Shown in pieces: positions 1 through 7,322 of a stretch of DNA of 8,896 nt (the first letter of the stretch is position 1; the number at the start of each line of letters is the position of its first letter). The position numbers and the translations under genes were made by a program. The notes under the pieces are model-generated. The model was not told the DNA's origin. It made no database searches and worked only from the letters and a program-made list of their open reading frames with translations. Location of the stretch: positions 1 to 8,896 of the forward strand of contig DPJP01000236.1 of assembly GCA_003542955.1 (NCBI GenBank), read 5' to 3'. This stretch comes from Armatimonadota bacterium. Its GTDB lineage: Bacteria > Armatimonadota > Zipacnadia > Zipacnadales > UBA11051.

Positions 1-209
1 GAGGTTTCGCGCTTGAGGACGGGGTTGATGATCGCGCCGCGCTCGTCCTGCCACGGCACCGCGGCACGGACGATGCGCTCGGCCAGGTCGAGGTAGACCT
101 CGCGGCCGATGCCGGTCGGCGTGAACTGCACATCCGTGAGGTCACCGAAGACGGCCTGCGCCTTCTGCTCGAAGGGGTATGGCGGCAATACGAAGTCAGT
201 GCTTGTCAT
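1..209 (-). CDS. Unrecognised protein, N-terminal part only (tandem paralog A; runs off the left edge)
   Basis: Only the first 69 codons are inside the window and the gene continues past base 1. The visible protein starts MTSTDFVLPPYPFEQK and ends INPVLKRET. It aligns with one single-residue gap to the start of the complete gene next to it, with about 48 of 69 positions identical, including the blocks REVYLD, PWQDE and GAIINPVLKRET, so the two are tandem paralogs. I do not recognise the family and assign no function. The ATG at 209 is preceded by a good Shine-Dalgarno match (AGGGAAGTGA, 215-224), which is why I chose it. An in-frame ATG at 326 would add 39 residues containing a signal-peptide-like stretch (SAVVAAVCVLVSSAAPGA). 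It has no clear ribosome binding site but may be the true start. If so, this copy is exported. Confidence 0.75.
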   Translation of the reverse strand, partial: MTSTDFVLPPYPFEQKAQAVFGDLTDVQFTPTGIGREVYLDLAERIVRAAVPWQDERGAIINPVLKRET

Positions 210-214
210 GCGGG

Positions 215-224
215 TCACTTCCCT
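215..224 (-). promoter_or_regulatory. Shine-Dalgarno site for paralog A
   Basis: On the minus strand the sequence AGGGAAGTGA matches AAGGAGGTGA at 8 of 10 positions and ends 5 bases before the ATG at 209. It is the main argument for that start. The same stretch also lies in an open frame that may be translated from an ATG at 326, so the match could partly reflect coding constraint. Confidence 0.5.
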
Positions 225-404
225 GGGTGGATCCGGCGGTGCGCCGGGGGCGGCGGAAGACACAAGGACGCATACCGCCGCAACGACGGCGCTGCCTGCC
301 GGACGAACTGGAGTAGTGGGGTTCATGATGCCGTCTCGGTTCGGGCGCGCCCATCACGAGGAGCAACCGCGGCGCCGGTAGTGGGGCGTATTTCGTCGCA
401 GGCG

Positions 405-426
405 CCCCGCCTCCCTGCGGGCGGAG
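405..426 (-). other. GC-rich hairpin after paralog B, not a clear terminator
   Basis: On the minus strand CTCCGCC pairs with GGCGGGG (7 pairs, one of them G-T) around an 8-base loop, about 20 bases after the stop codon of the complete paralog. No T-run follows, so it does not look like a typical intrinsic terminator. It may protect a 3' end or be chance in GC-rich DNA. The rest of the 238-base gap between the two paralogs shows no recognisable promoter. Confidence 0.3.
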
Positions 427-447
427 GTGAGTGCCTGACGCCGGCGG

Positions 448-2283
448 TCACTCTTCGAGCGTGAGCCTGAAGGTGCGCCCGCCCACATCGCCGACAAACT
501 TGCCCAGTTGGTAGAAGCCGTTGATGTTCGGCCGCTGCTTGTGGTCCAGGACGATGTCGATGCCCGTGACGTCGTCGATGCGAACCCCATAGACGGCGCC
601 CTCGTAGGTCACCCTGAAGCCGTCTTCCAGCCGCTCGATGCTGCTCTTTCCCGCCCCGTCGGTCACCAGCAGCGGCACCACGAAGCGACTGAGCGTGCCG
701 CCCTCGATTGTCGGGGTGATGCTGAGCCCCTCGGCGGTGAGCTCGTAGCGCTCGAGAATCGCCTCCGCGCCCGTCAGATCGCCGCTGTAGCGGAGGGTGA
801 ATGCGACCCGCTCCGGCGTTTCCTCCTCGACGGTCAGCTCCGCGGCGTGGATTCCCCGGCAGTGGCGCGAATCGGCCATCTCCGCCAGCGGCACGTGCTT
901 TTTCCCCCACTCGACGTATGGGCCGATTGCGGCATGGACCGGCGATGGGTCAATCGACATCCGCACCACGGGGTCGGTGGGGATCGACATCGACAGGGCC
1001 GTCTCAGGCCGTACGCCGCGTTTGTGGAAGCGCCCGAGGCCGGTGGCATCGTGGGTTGGCTGGCCGGCGTTGTCGATCTCGACATGATAGGGTCCGCAGG
1101 TGGCGAAGGTGCGGTGGAAGGCGGGCCAGAGCTGCATCACGTAGCCACCGCGGTCGATTGGTGCGGGCGCCTCGAGGATGCTCTCATCGGCCAGCTGGTA
1201 GGCGATGCCGAGGATGCTCGCGATCAGCAGCGCGTAGGCGGTGTAGGGGCTGCCGTCGGCGCGCGTGTCGCCATGCATGAGTTCGCGGTCGAAGCGGTTC
1301 TTGATGATGTAGGCGGGATCGTAGTCCATGATCCAGGGCATGACGGACTGCACGGCCAGGTGTGCTGCGCGTTTGAATGCCCCCGCATACTCGGGCCTGG
1401 TGTCTTTGTAGCGGCGCGCTTCCATCTCACAGATGCACGCGGCCATGGCCTCCATGATGTGGTACTGGTTGCTGCGGCCGCCGTAAGGCATCTGCCCGGT
1501 GACGGAGGTGAACAGCAACTGCGTGAGCGCTCCGCGCCGGGTGGCTTCGTCAATCCACTCTGCGTGCCGGCCGATGTAGCCGAAGCGCGGGAGCATCCCG
1601 AGTTGCTGGCGGTCTGTCAGGTCGTAGGTGAAGGGATCGTAGGGATCGCGGTAGAGGCCCCAGGGGCTGATGAACTTGAACTGGTTGTCGAGCATCGCGT
1701 CGATGGCATCGCTCGCATCGGCTATGCCGGCGAAGGTCCGCAACTGCTCGCCGCAGAGGGCATACACGGGGAAGTTGTGGTCGCGCCACTCGAGCCAACT
1801 CGGGTACCGCGCCCAGGGGTCGTAGGAGCCGAGCAGCCGGGCCCATCGCGCATGCCGCGCGGGATCGACCCTGGCCAGAAGGCCGAAGAAGGCGAACATG
1901 AGTTCCTTGGTGTAGAACTCGGGGCCGCCGACGCCACCCTCGGGGACGATCACTCCGGCCATCAGCTCGCAGCAGTAGTCCATGCTCAGGCAGCAGGCGT
2001 CGATGAGATCGTCGCAGCGCCCGCCCCAGATGCAGCCGCCAAGGGCGCCGACAAAGCGCGCGGAGGTCGTGAAGGTTTCACGCTTCAGGACCGGATTGAT
2101 GATCGCGCCCTGCTCGTCCTGCCACGGCAGCGCCTGCCGCGTGATGCGCTCTGCAATGTCGAGGTAGACCTCGCGGTCGATGCCGGTGGGGGCGAAGTCC
2201 ACTCCCGCGCGGAGGTCGGCAAACAGGTCGCTGACCTTCTCCTCGAGCGGATAAGGCGGCAGGTCGAAGCGGGTTCGGGCCAT
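448..2283 (-). CDS. Unrecognised two-domain protein, 611 aa, possible carbohydrate-enzyme-like fold (tandem paralog B)
   Basis: This is a complete gene whose family I do not recognise. Residues about 35-370 look mainly helical and rich in Trp, Tyr and His, with distinctive motifs such as PSWLEWRDHNFPVYALCGEQ (161-180), QMPYGGRSNQYHIMEA (264-279) and RFDRELMHGDTRADGSPYTA (330-349). Residues about 395-611 look beta-rich with alternating hydrophobic strands. A helical toroid followed by a beta-sandwich is typical of heparinase- or chondroitinase-like lyases and some glycoside hydrolases, so a carbohydrate-active role is possible, but that is inference from layout only. Six cysteines cluster at residues 84-105. 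The ATG at 2283 is preceded by AGGATGTGA. A GTG at 2358 would add 25 Arg-rich residues with no ribosome binding site. The gene follows the spoVS terminator, so it is probably transcribed separately. I see no convincing promoter. A partial paralog lies 238 bases downstream. Confidence 0.85.
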   Translation of the reverse strand: MARTRFDLPPYPLEEKVSDLFADLRAGVDFAPTGIDREVYLDIAERITRQALPWQDEQGAIINPVLKRETFTTSARFVGALGGCIWGGRCDDLIDACCLSMDYCCELMAGVIVPEGGVGGPEFYTKELMFAFFGLLARVDPARHARWARLLGSYDPWARYPSWLEWRDHNFPVYALCGEQLRTFAGIADASDAIDAMLDNQFKFISPWGLYRDPYDPFTYDLTDRQQLGMLPRFGYIGRHAEWIDEATRRGALTQLLFTSVTGQMPYGGRSNQYHIMEAMAACICEMEARRYKDTRPEYAGAFKRAAHLAVQSVMPWIMDYDPAYIIKNRFDRELMHGDTRADGSPYTAYALLIASILGIAYQLADESILEAPAPIDRGGYVMQLWPAFHRTFATCGPYHVEIDNAGQPTHDATGLGRFHKRGVRPETALSMSIPTDPVVRMSIDPSPVHAAIGPYVEWGKKHVPLAEMADSRHCRGIHAAELTVEEETPERVAFTLRYSGDLTGAEAILERYELTAEGLSITPTIEGGTLSRFVVPLLVTDGAGKSSIERLEDGFRVTYEGAVYGVRIDDVTGIDIVLDHKQRPNINGFYQLGKFVGDVGGRTFRLTLEE

Positions 2284-2288
2284 CCGGG

Positions 2289-2297
2289 TCACATCCT
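2289..2297 (-). promoter_or_regulatory. Shine-Dalgarno site for paralog B
   Basis: The minus-strand sequence AGGATGTGA resembles AGGAGGTGA with one mismatch and ends 5 bases before the ATG at 2283. It favours this start over the GTG at 2358, which has no such site. The equivalent site is present before the paralogous gene. Confidence 0.55.
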
Positions 2298-2435
2298 GTG
2301 GCGCGTCGGGGCGCGCGCTCGGTGCGGATCGAGTGCGACGTCGGTGAGTGGGGGCCACTTCGCCGTGGGTAAGGGAGGTTCCTGCGGAGCGGACGGGGCT
2401 GTGATCCCGATCCGGAGCGCCGTGTGCGCAAAGCC

Positions 2436-2477
2436 AAAAACGCCCGGCGGCAGCGGTCGGCTGCCACGCAGGGCGTT
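2436..2477 (-). terminator. Rho-independent terminator downstream of spoVS
   Basis: Read on the minus strand, a two-part hairpin has an outer stem AACGCCC/GGGCGTT (7 pairs), an inner stem GGCAGC/GCTGCC (6 pairs) with a 5-base loop, and a small asymmetric internal loop between them. A run of five T (2440-2436) overlaps the last stem pairs and is followed by GGCTTTG. It begins 31 bases after the spoVS stop codon and is oriented to end the transcript coming from spoVS and the genes upstream of it. It separates the conserved block from the two paralogs. Confidence 0.8.
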
Positions 2478-2507
2478 GGCGTGTTGAGTGCTGCTTACGG
2501 CTCGGAG

Positions 2508-2768
2508 CTACTTGGGGTAGACAAAGAGCCTGATGGCCGTGCGTTCATTGCCATCAACCTCGACGTCGACGAATGCCGGATAGCAGACGAGATCGATACC
2601 CGACGGCGCGAGGAAGCCCCGGGCGATAGCAATGGCCTTGACGGCCTGGTTGAGCGCACCGGCGCCGATGGTCTGGATTTCCGCCGTGCCCTGCTCCCGG
2701 ATCGTCCCTGCGAGTGCGCCCGCGACCTTGTTTGGGTTCGAGTCAGAACCCACCTTGAGAGTTCCCAC
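2508..2768 (-). CDS. spoVS: Stage V sporulation protein S (SpoVS), Alba-like small protein
   Basis: The 86-residue product reads (M)GTLKVGSDSNPNKVAGALAG at its start and keeps the hallmark central blocks AEIQTIGAGALNQAVKAIAI and ARGFLAPSGIDL, then ERTAIRL near the end. These match Bacillus SpoVS closely and at the same total length. SpoVS affects spore coat and septum stages in Bacillus, but the family also occurs in non-spore-formers such as Thermus, where its role is unclear. The fold is Alba-like, which suggests nucleic-acid binding, and this would fit the RNA-processing neighbours. I chose the GTG at 2768 because AAGGGGG lies 8 bases upstream and family similarity begins there. A longer reading to 2861 adds 31 residues unlike the family. 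Gene order after rny and ymdB matches B. subtilis. A terminator follows directly. Confidence 0.96.
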   Translation of the reverse strand: MGTLKVGSDSNPNKVAGALAGTIREQGTAEIQTIGAGALNQAVKAIAIARGFLAPSGIDLVCYPAFVDVEVDGNERTAIRLFVYPK

Positions 2769-3043
2769 GAGTGTTGCCCCCTTGTGCTGCTGCGCCCGGT
2801 TGCTGAAACATGCGCTACTGCGAGAAATAGCTACGATGGCCTCCGCATGCTGCATTGACATCCGCAGCCGTGGAGACTGAGTGCCGACTGTTGCGCCAGA
2901 CTAGAAGCCGAATTGTGTCACGTACGTTATGGCTAATCCGGTGACCGCAAGTATGAAGAAGCTGGAATCACCAATAGTGCGATGCGATCCGTGAGGGCAG
3001 CGTCGCCGGCCATTTGGGCGCCGAGAACACTCGCGAGAGACGC
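2769..3043 (-). other. Gene-free leader between ymdB and spoVS
   Basis: These 275 bases contain no gene that I can support, apart from the spoVS ribosome binding site. The base composition looks less GC-rich than the flanking genes. There are -10-like hexamers on the minus strand (for example CATAAC and TAGTCT), but none has a matching -35 at 16-18 bases, and I found no clear hairpin plus T-run after ymdB. The length is far greater than the other gaps in this block, so a promoter for spoVS or a structured leader may lie here. This is inference from spacing. Confidence 0.4.
2777..2783 (-). promoter_or_regulatory. Shine-Dalgarno site fixing the GTG start of spoVS
   Basis: AAGGGGG on the minus strand ends 8 bases before the GTG at 2768. 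Together with the point where SpoVS family similarity begins, it settles the start and excludes the longer reading from 2861. Confidence 0.75.
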
Positions 3044-3853
3044 CTACTGGGCGCTCCCATCGTCCCCAGTCAATATCCTTTCTATTCTTTGTATCTGTTC
3101 AGCGCGTTGTGTGTCAAGAGAATAATCTATGAGAACCGCCCCAAACCGCGACTTTCCGCTCTTGGGCACCTCGAAGCGCTGTGGCATCAGTGTGAGAAAC
3201 CGGGACAGGACTTCCTCCTGCCGCACCCCGATAATCGTCCCGTCGATTGGGCCCGTCATGCCGACATCCGTCAGGTACGCAGTGCCCTTCTCGAGGATTT
3301 GCTCATCGGCCGTCATCACGTGCGTATGCGTGCCGATGACCGCGGTCACGCGTCCATCAAGGTACTTGCCCATGGCGATCTTCTCGGAGGTGGCCTCCGC
3401 GTGGAAATCGACTATGATGGGTCCGGCGCCCTGCTCGCGGAGCCGCCGGATTTCCTCGTCGGCACGCCGGAAGGGGCAGTCGAGGGTGTTCATGAAGACC
3501 CGCCCCTCGAGGTTGATAACACCCACACGCTGACCGACGGCGTCGAAGACGGCGCTGCCTCGTCCGGGGCACTCGGGCGGGTAGTTGGCCGGCCTGAGCA
3601 GCCGGGGCTCGTTCTCGAGCAACTGCGCAACGCCCTTCTGCGTCCAGACGTGATTCCCGGTGGTGAGGCAGTGTGCGCCGGCCTCGATCAGCTCATTGAC
3701 GACGCTCTCGCTGACGCCGAGGCCCGCGGCCCCGTTCTCTGCATTGATGATTGTGAAGTCTATGCTTTCAGTCTCGTAGAGCTGCGGCAGCACGTGCCGG
3801 CAGGCGACACGGCCCGGCCGGCCGACGACGTCACCGACTAACAAAATGCGCAC
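3044..3853 (-). CDS. ymdB: YmdB-type metallophosphoesterase (TIGR00282 family), 2',3'-cyclic nucleotide phosphodiesterase
   Basis: The 269-residue protein is a full-length member of the calcineurin-like metallophosphoesterase group that includes B. subtilis YmdB, a cytoplasmic di-metal enzyme that hydrolyses 2',3'-cyclic nucleotides and influences biofilm and motility choice. All expected metal and catalytic residues are visible: Asp8 in GDVVGRPGR, Glu39-Asn40 in IINAEN, Asn67-His68 in TTGNHVW, His151 in DFHAEATSEK, and His176 and His178 in GTHTHV. TDVGMTGP (196-202) is also typical. Translation starts at a GTG with GGAG 8 bases upstream. The gene lies 57 bases after rny, as in B. subtilis, where the two are cotranscribed, which suggests a shared role in RNA turnover. 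The role as a signalling enzyme here is inferred from the family. Confidence 0.95.
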   Translation of the reverse strand: MRILLVGDVVGRPGRVACRHVLPQLYETESIDFTIINAENGAAGLGVSESVVNELIEAGAHCLTTGNHVWTQKGVAQLLENEPRLLRPANYPPECPGRGSAVFDAVGQRVGVINLEGRVFMNTLDCPFRRADEEIRRLREQGAGPIIVDFHAEATSEKIAMGKYLDGRVTAVIGTHTHVMTADEQILEKGTAYLTDVGMTGPIDGTIIGVRQEEVLSRFLTLMPQRFEVPKSGKSRFGAVLIDYSLDTQRAEQIQRIERILTGDDGSAQ

Positions 3854-3903
3854 TGGATCAACTCCGCTCCGTCTGGCGCACGTAACGTTCAGATTGATTG
3901 CCC

Positions 3904-3915
3904 GGTAGGCCTACC
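3904..3915. repeat. 12-base perfect palindrome at the rny stop codon
   Basis: GGTAGGCCTACC is a perfect palindrome overlapping the TAG stop of rny (3913-3911). It has no loop and no T-run, so it is not a terminator. It could be a protein-binding site or chance. Confidence 0.3.
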
Positions 3916-5467
3916 TGGCGTACTCGACCGCCCTGGTCTCCCGGATGATAGTGACGCGGATCTGGCCCGGGTAGTCGACCTCGCCCTGGATGCGCTCGGC
4001 CATGCCCTTGGCCAGCCTGTGGGCTGCCAGGTCGTCGATGCGCTCGGGCTTGACGGTGACGCGGATTTCGCGCCCTGCCTGGATCGCGTAGACCTTCTCG
4101 ACGCCGTCGAAGTTGCGGGCAATCTCTTCGAGCGCCTCGAGCCGCTTGACGTACTTCTCGAGCGTTTCGCGTCGCGCGCCCGGCCTCGAGGCCGAGATTG
4201 CGTCGGCAGACTGTACGAGCGCGGCCTCGACGGACTCGATTTCGACATCATCGTGGTGTGCCTGGATCGCGTGAACGATCGCCGGCTTCTCGCCGCGATC
4301 TATGGCGATCTCGGCGCCGAGTTGCGCGTGGGTGCCCTCCTGGTCGGCATCGACGGCCTTGCCGATATCGTGGAGGAGCCCGGCGCGGCGGGCGATCTCG
4401 GTTCGGGCGCCGATCTCCCCGGCCATGCGGCCCGCAAGCAGCGATACCTCGATCGAGTGCTTCAGCACGTTCTGGCCGTAGCTGGTGCGGAACTGCAGGC
4501 GCCCGAGCAGCCTGATCAACTCCGGGTGCAGCCCGCTCACTCCGGCCTCGAAGGTGGCCTTCTCGCCGGCTTCGCGGATGCGCTCATCCATCTCGGCCTG
4601 TGCCTTGACGACCATCTCCTCGATCCGTGCGGGGTGGATGCGTCCGTCGCTGACCAGCCGGTCAAGCGCCATCCTCGCCACCTCGCGCTTGATCGGGTCA
4701 AAGCCGGAGAGCACCACGGCCTCCGGCGTATCGTCGACGATCAGGTCAACACCGGTGAGTTGCTCGAAGGAGCGGATATTGCGCCCCTCGCGCCCGATGA
4801 TGCGCCCCTTCATCTCATCAGTCGGCAGTGCGACGACCGAGACGGTGGATTCGGTCGTGTGCTCGACGGCGCAGTTCTGGATTGCGTTGGCGACGACGCG
4901 AGAGGCATGGCGGGCCGCCTCTTCGCGGGCCTGCTGCTCCTTGCGCCTGATGAGCAGCGAGACCTCCTGCGCAATGTCCTTCTCGACCTCCTCGAGCAGC
5001 TGCGCACGGGCCTCCTCGCGGCTCAGGCCCGCGATGCGCTGGAGTTCCTCCTGGTGTCGGCACTCCGCCTGTTCGAGGTCCGCCTCCCGTTTGTCGAGGT
5101 TGGCGGTCCGGTCGGCAAGGCTTTGCTCTTTGCGCTCGAACTCTTCTTTCTTCCGGTCGAGGTTGTCCTCGCGCTGGTCCAGCCGCTGCTTCTGCTTCTG
5201 CAGCTCAGAGCGCGTCTCTTTGGTCTCGTTTTCGACCTGGTTGCGGAACTGGATCATCTGCTCCTTGGCATTGACCTCGAGTTCCCTCTGCCTGGCCTCG
5301 ACGGCCTTGAGTTGCTCGTCCTTCTCCCGCTCAAGCTCCTCACGCTGGGCCATCAGCTCTTCACGCAGCCGCATGTTCTTGCTGATCGCGTAGATCAGCA
5401 GGATGACGACAACGGCAAGCAGCAGCAGCGTCGCAACGACCACCGGTATATTGGAAAGGAAGCCCAT
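3911..5467 (-). CDS. rny: Ribonuclease Y (membrane-anchored endoribonuclease)
   Basis: RNase Y starts mRNA decay by endonucleolytic cleavage at the inner face of the membrane. The 518-residue product matches the family's usual length of about 520. Residues 8-27 form one membrane segment ([19 protein letters not shown]), followed by a long charged coiled coil to about 195. A KH RNA-binding domain follows with [15 protein letters not shown] (218-232), then an HD domain with His337 in KHSIEV, His366-Asp367 in LLHDIGKA, His404-His405 in AHHDD and Asp422 in [18 protein letters not shown]. The C-terminus [14 protein letters not shown] is nearly identical to Bacillus RNase Y. I chose the ATG at 5467 because GGAGGTG ends 9 bases upstream. 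The GTG at 5479 lies inside that site. The gene sits between recX and ymdB with gaps of about 55 bases. Confidence 0.98.
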   Translation of the reverse strand: MGFLSNIPVVVATLLLLAVVVILLIYAISKNMRLREELMAQREELEREKDEQLKAVEARQRELEVNAKEQMIQFRNQVENETKETRSELQKQKQRLDQREDNLDRKKEEFERKEQSLADRTANLDKREADLEQAECRHQEELQRIAGLSREEARAQLLEEVEKDIAQEVSLLIRRKEQQAREEAARHASRVVANAIQNCAVEHTTESTVSVVALPTDEMKGRIIGREGRNIRSFEQLTGVDLIVDDTPEAVVLSGFDPIKREVARMALDRLVSDGRIHPARIEEMVVKAQAEMDERIREAGEKATFEAGVSGLHPELIRLLGRLQFRTSYGQNVLKHSIEVSLLAGRMAGEIGARTEIARRAGLLHDIGKAVDADQEGTHAQLGAEIAIDRGEKPAIVHAIQAHHDDVEIESVEAALVQSADAISASRPGARRETLEKYVKRLEALEEIARNFDGVEKVYAIQAGREIRVTVKPERIDDLAAHRLAKGMAERIQGEVDYPGQIRVTIIRETRAVEYAR

Positions 5468-5476
5468 CTGTTGGCA

Positions 5477-5483
5477 CACCTCC
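5477..5483 (-). promoter_or_regulatory. Shine-Dalgarno site fixing the ATG start of rny
   Basis: GGAGGTG on the minus strand ends 9 bases before the ATG at 5467. The alternative in-frame GTG at 5479 overlaps this site and is therefore unlikely to be used. Confidence 0.75.
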
Positions 5484-5522
5484 GTTGGTTGCGCCGTTCA
5501 CAGTCCCTGACGACCCACCGGC

Positions 5523-6179
5523 TTACCAGGCGTCATCCGCGGGGTCGATTGCCTCGAGGGCGGCGTATATGTGCTCGCCGTCGAAGCCCCGGCGCTGCAG
5601 GAGTCCCGCAACGCTTCGCCTGATCGCCTGCCGGTCTTTGCCGCGCATGCGTTCGGCCCTCTCCTGCGCAAGCTCGACGGCCAGTCGTGCCTCATCGGCG
5701 GAGCTGAGCATGCCCTCCACGGCCTGCTCGGCCAATCGGGGGTCACAACCGTCGGAGATGAGCCTGGATTTGAGTCCATGACGGCCCATCTTCTTGCTGC
5801 GCAGAAGGGCCTCGAGCCGATCCGCGGCATACCTGTCGTCGTCAAGGTAACCCAGGCCGGTCAGCCATTCGATGACCCGGGTGATCGTGTGTTCGGCATA
5901 TTGCTTCTTCTGTAGGCGCATCTGCAGGTCTTTGACTGTTCGTGCGCGGTGCCCTAGAAGCCGCAGCGCGGCCGCCTTCGCGTCATGCAACTCCTCGGCG
6001 GCCTCGACGGCCGCGAGTGTCTGCCCATCGAGTGTGTTGCCGACTGCGAGCCCGAACTGCTCGACCCGTCTGGCGCTGCAGCCGAGCCGGAACTCGCCGT
6101 CAACATAGACTGACACGCGGCCGGGATTCTTCTTCTGCTGCTCTATGGCGGTGATCCTGTCCACAGGTTGGTCAACCAC
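5523..6179 (-). CDS. recX: Regulatory protein RecX
   Basis: RecX binds RecA filaments and limits their extension or activity. The 218-residue protein has the family layout: an N-terminal segment ITAIEQQKKNPGRVSVYVDG (9-28), then helical three-helix repeats with HDAKAAALRLLGHRARTVKD (65-84), a segment typical of RecX, WLTGLGYLDDDRYAADRL (104-121), and RSKKMGRHGLKSRLISDG (127-144). It begins 6 bases after the recA stop, so it is almost certainly cotranscribed and translationally coupled with its target, the classical recA-recX arrangement. The GTG at 6179 has only a GC-rich, weak ribosome site. A second GTG at 6164 (V6, before DRITAIEQQ) has GGGGGTGG upstream and fits the usual family N-terminus better, so the protein may be 213 residues. 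Confidence 0.95.
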   Translation of the reverse strand: MVDQPVDRITAIEQQKKNPGRVSVYVDGEFRLGCSARRVEQFGLAVGNTLDGQTLAAVEAAEELHDAKAAALRLLGHRARTVKDLQMRLQKKQYAEHTITRVIEWLTGLGYLDDDRYAADRLEALLRSKKMGRHGLKSRLISDGCDPRLAEQAVEGMLSSADEARLAVELAQERAERMRGKDRQAIRRSVAGLLQRRGFDGEHIYAALEAIDPADDAW

Positions 6180-6185
6180 CCCCGC

Positions 6186-7250
<1,065 letters not shown>

Positions 7251-7255
7251 GCTTG

Positions 7256-7261
7256 CCTCCT
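7256..7261 (-). promoter_or_regulatory. Strong Shine-Dalgarno site for recA
   Basis: A perfect AGGAGG on the minus strand ends 5 bases before the recA ATG. It is the best ribosome binding site in the window and fits high expression of RecA. Confidence 0.8.
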
Positions 7262-7270
7262 GGTCGGTTT

Positions 7271-7294
7271 CGGCCGCCCCAGTGTACGCGGCCG
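7271..7294. repeat. Perfect 7-base inverted repeat in the thpR-recA gap
   Basis: CGGCCGC and GCGGCCG flank a 10-base spacer, within the 72 bases between thpR and recA and 9 bases before the recA Shine-Dalgarno site. As RNA it would form a stable hairpin in the recA leader. No T-run follows it on the minus strand, so it is not a terminator. It could be an operator, an mRNA stabiliser or an attenuator element. No function can be assigned from sequence alone. Confidence 0.4.
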
Positions 7295-7322
7295 AGCAAT
7301 CCCGTTCGCGGGCGCCGCTCTC

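Noticed and set aside
405..426. Intrinsic terminator after paralog B
   Set aside because: The hairpin is there, but no T-run follows on the minus strand, so I list it only as a hairpin.
448..2283. Assignment of paralog B to the DUF2264 family
   Set aside because: I considered it because of the helical N-terminal half, but the motifs I remember for that family are not visible. I leave the family unnamed.
508..2487. Very long open frame on the plus strand (over 650 codons) opposite paralog B
   Set aside because: It lies antisense to a gene with a good ribosome site and a clear paralog, and its composition (rich in Gly, Ala, Val, Asp and His) is typical of the complement of a GC-rich coding frame. 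It resembles no known protein.
2769..2861. Longer SpoVS reading starting at an ATG at 2861
   Set aside because: The 31 added residues do not resemble SpoVS, and the GTG at 2768 has AAGGGGG at the right distance and gives the normal 86-residue length.
2853..2890. TTGACA on the plus strand as a promoter
   Set aside because: No acceptable -10 hexamer lies at 16-18 bases and there is no plus-strand gene downstream.
3014..3841. Open frame of 275 codons on the plus strand opposite ymdB
   Set aside because: It is antisense to a metallophosphoesterase with all catalytic residues in place. It has no family resemblance and no ribosome binding site that I can see.
4019..5623. Long Leu- and Asp-rich open frame on the plus strand opposite rny
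   Set aside because: It is the complement of the Glu- and Lys-rich coiled coil and the KH/HD domains of RNase Y, which gives runs of Leu and Phe. RNase Y is unambiguous on the other strand.
7251..7322. LexA/SOS box before recA
   Set aside because: CGAACGGGATTGCTCG looked partly like CGAAC-N4-GTTCG, but the second half does not match.
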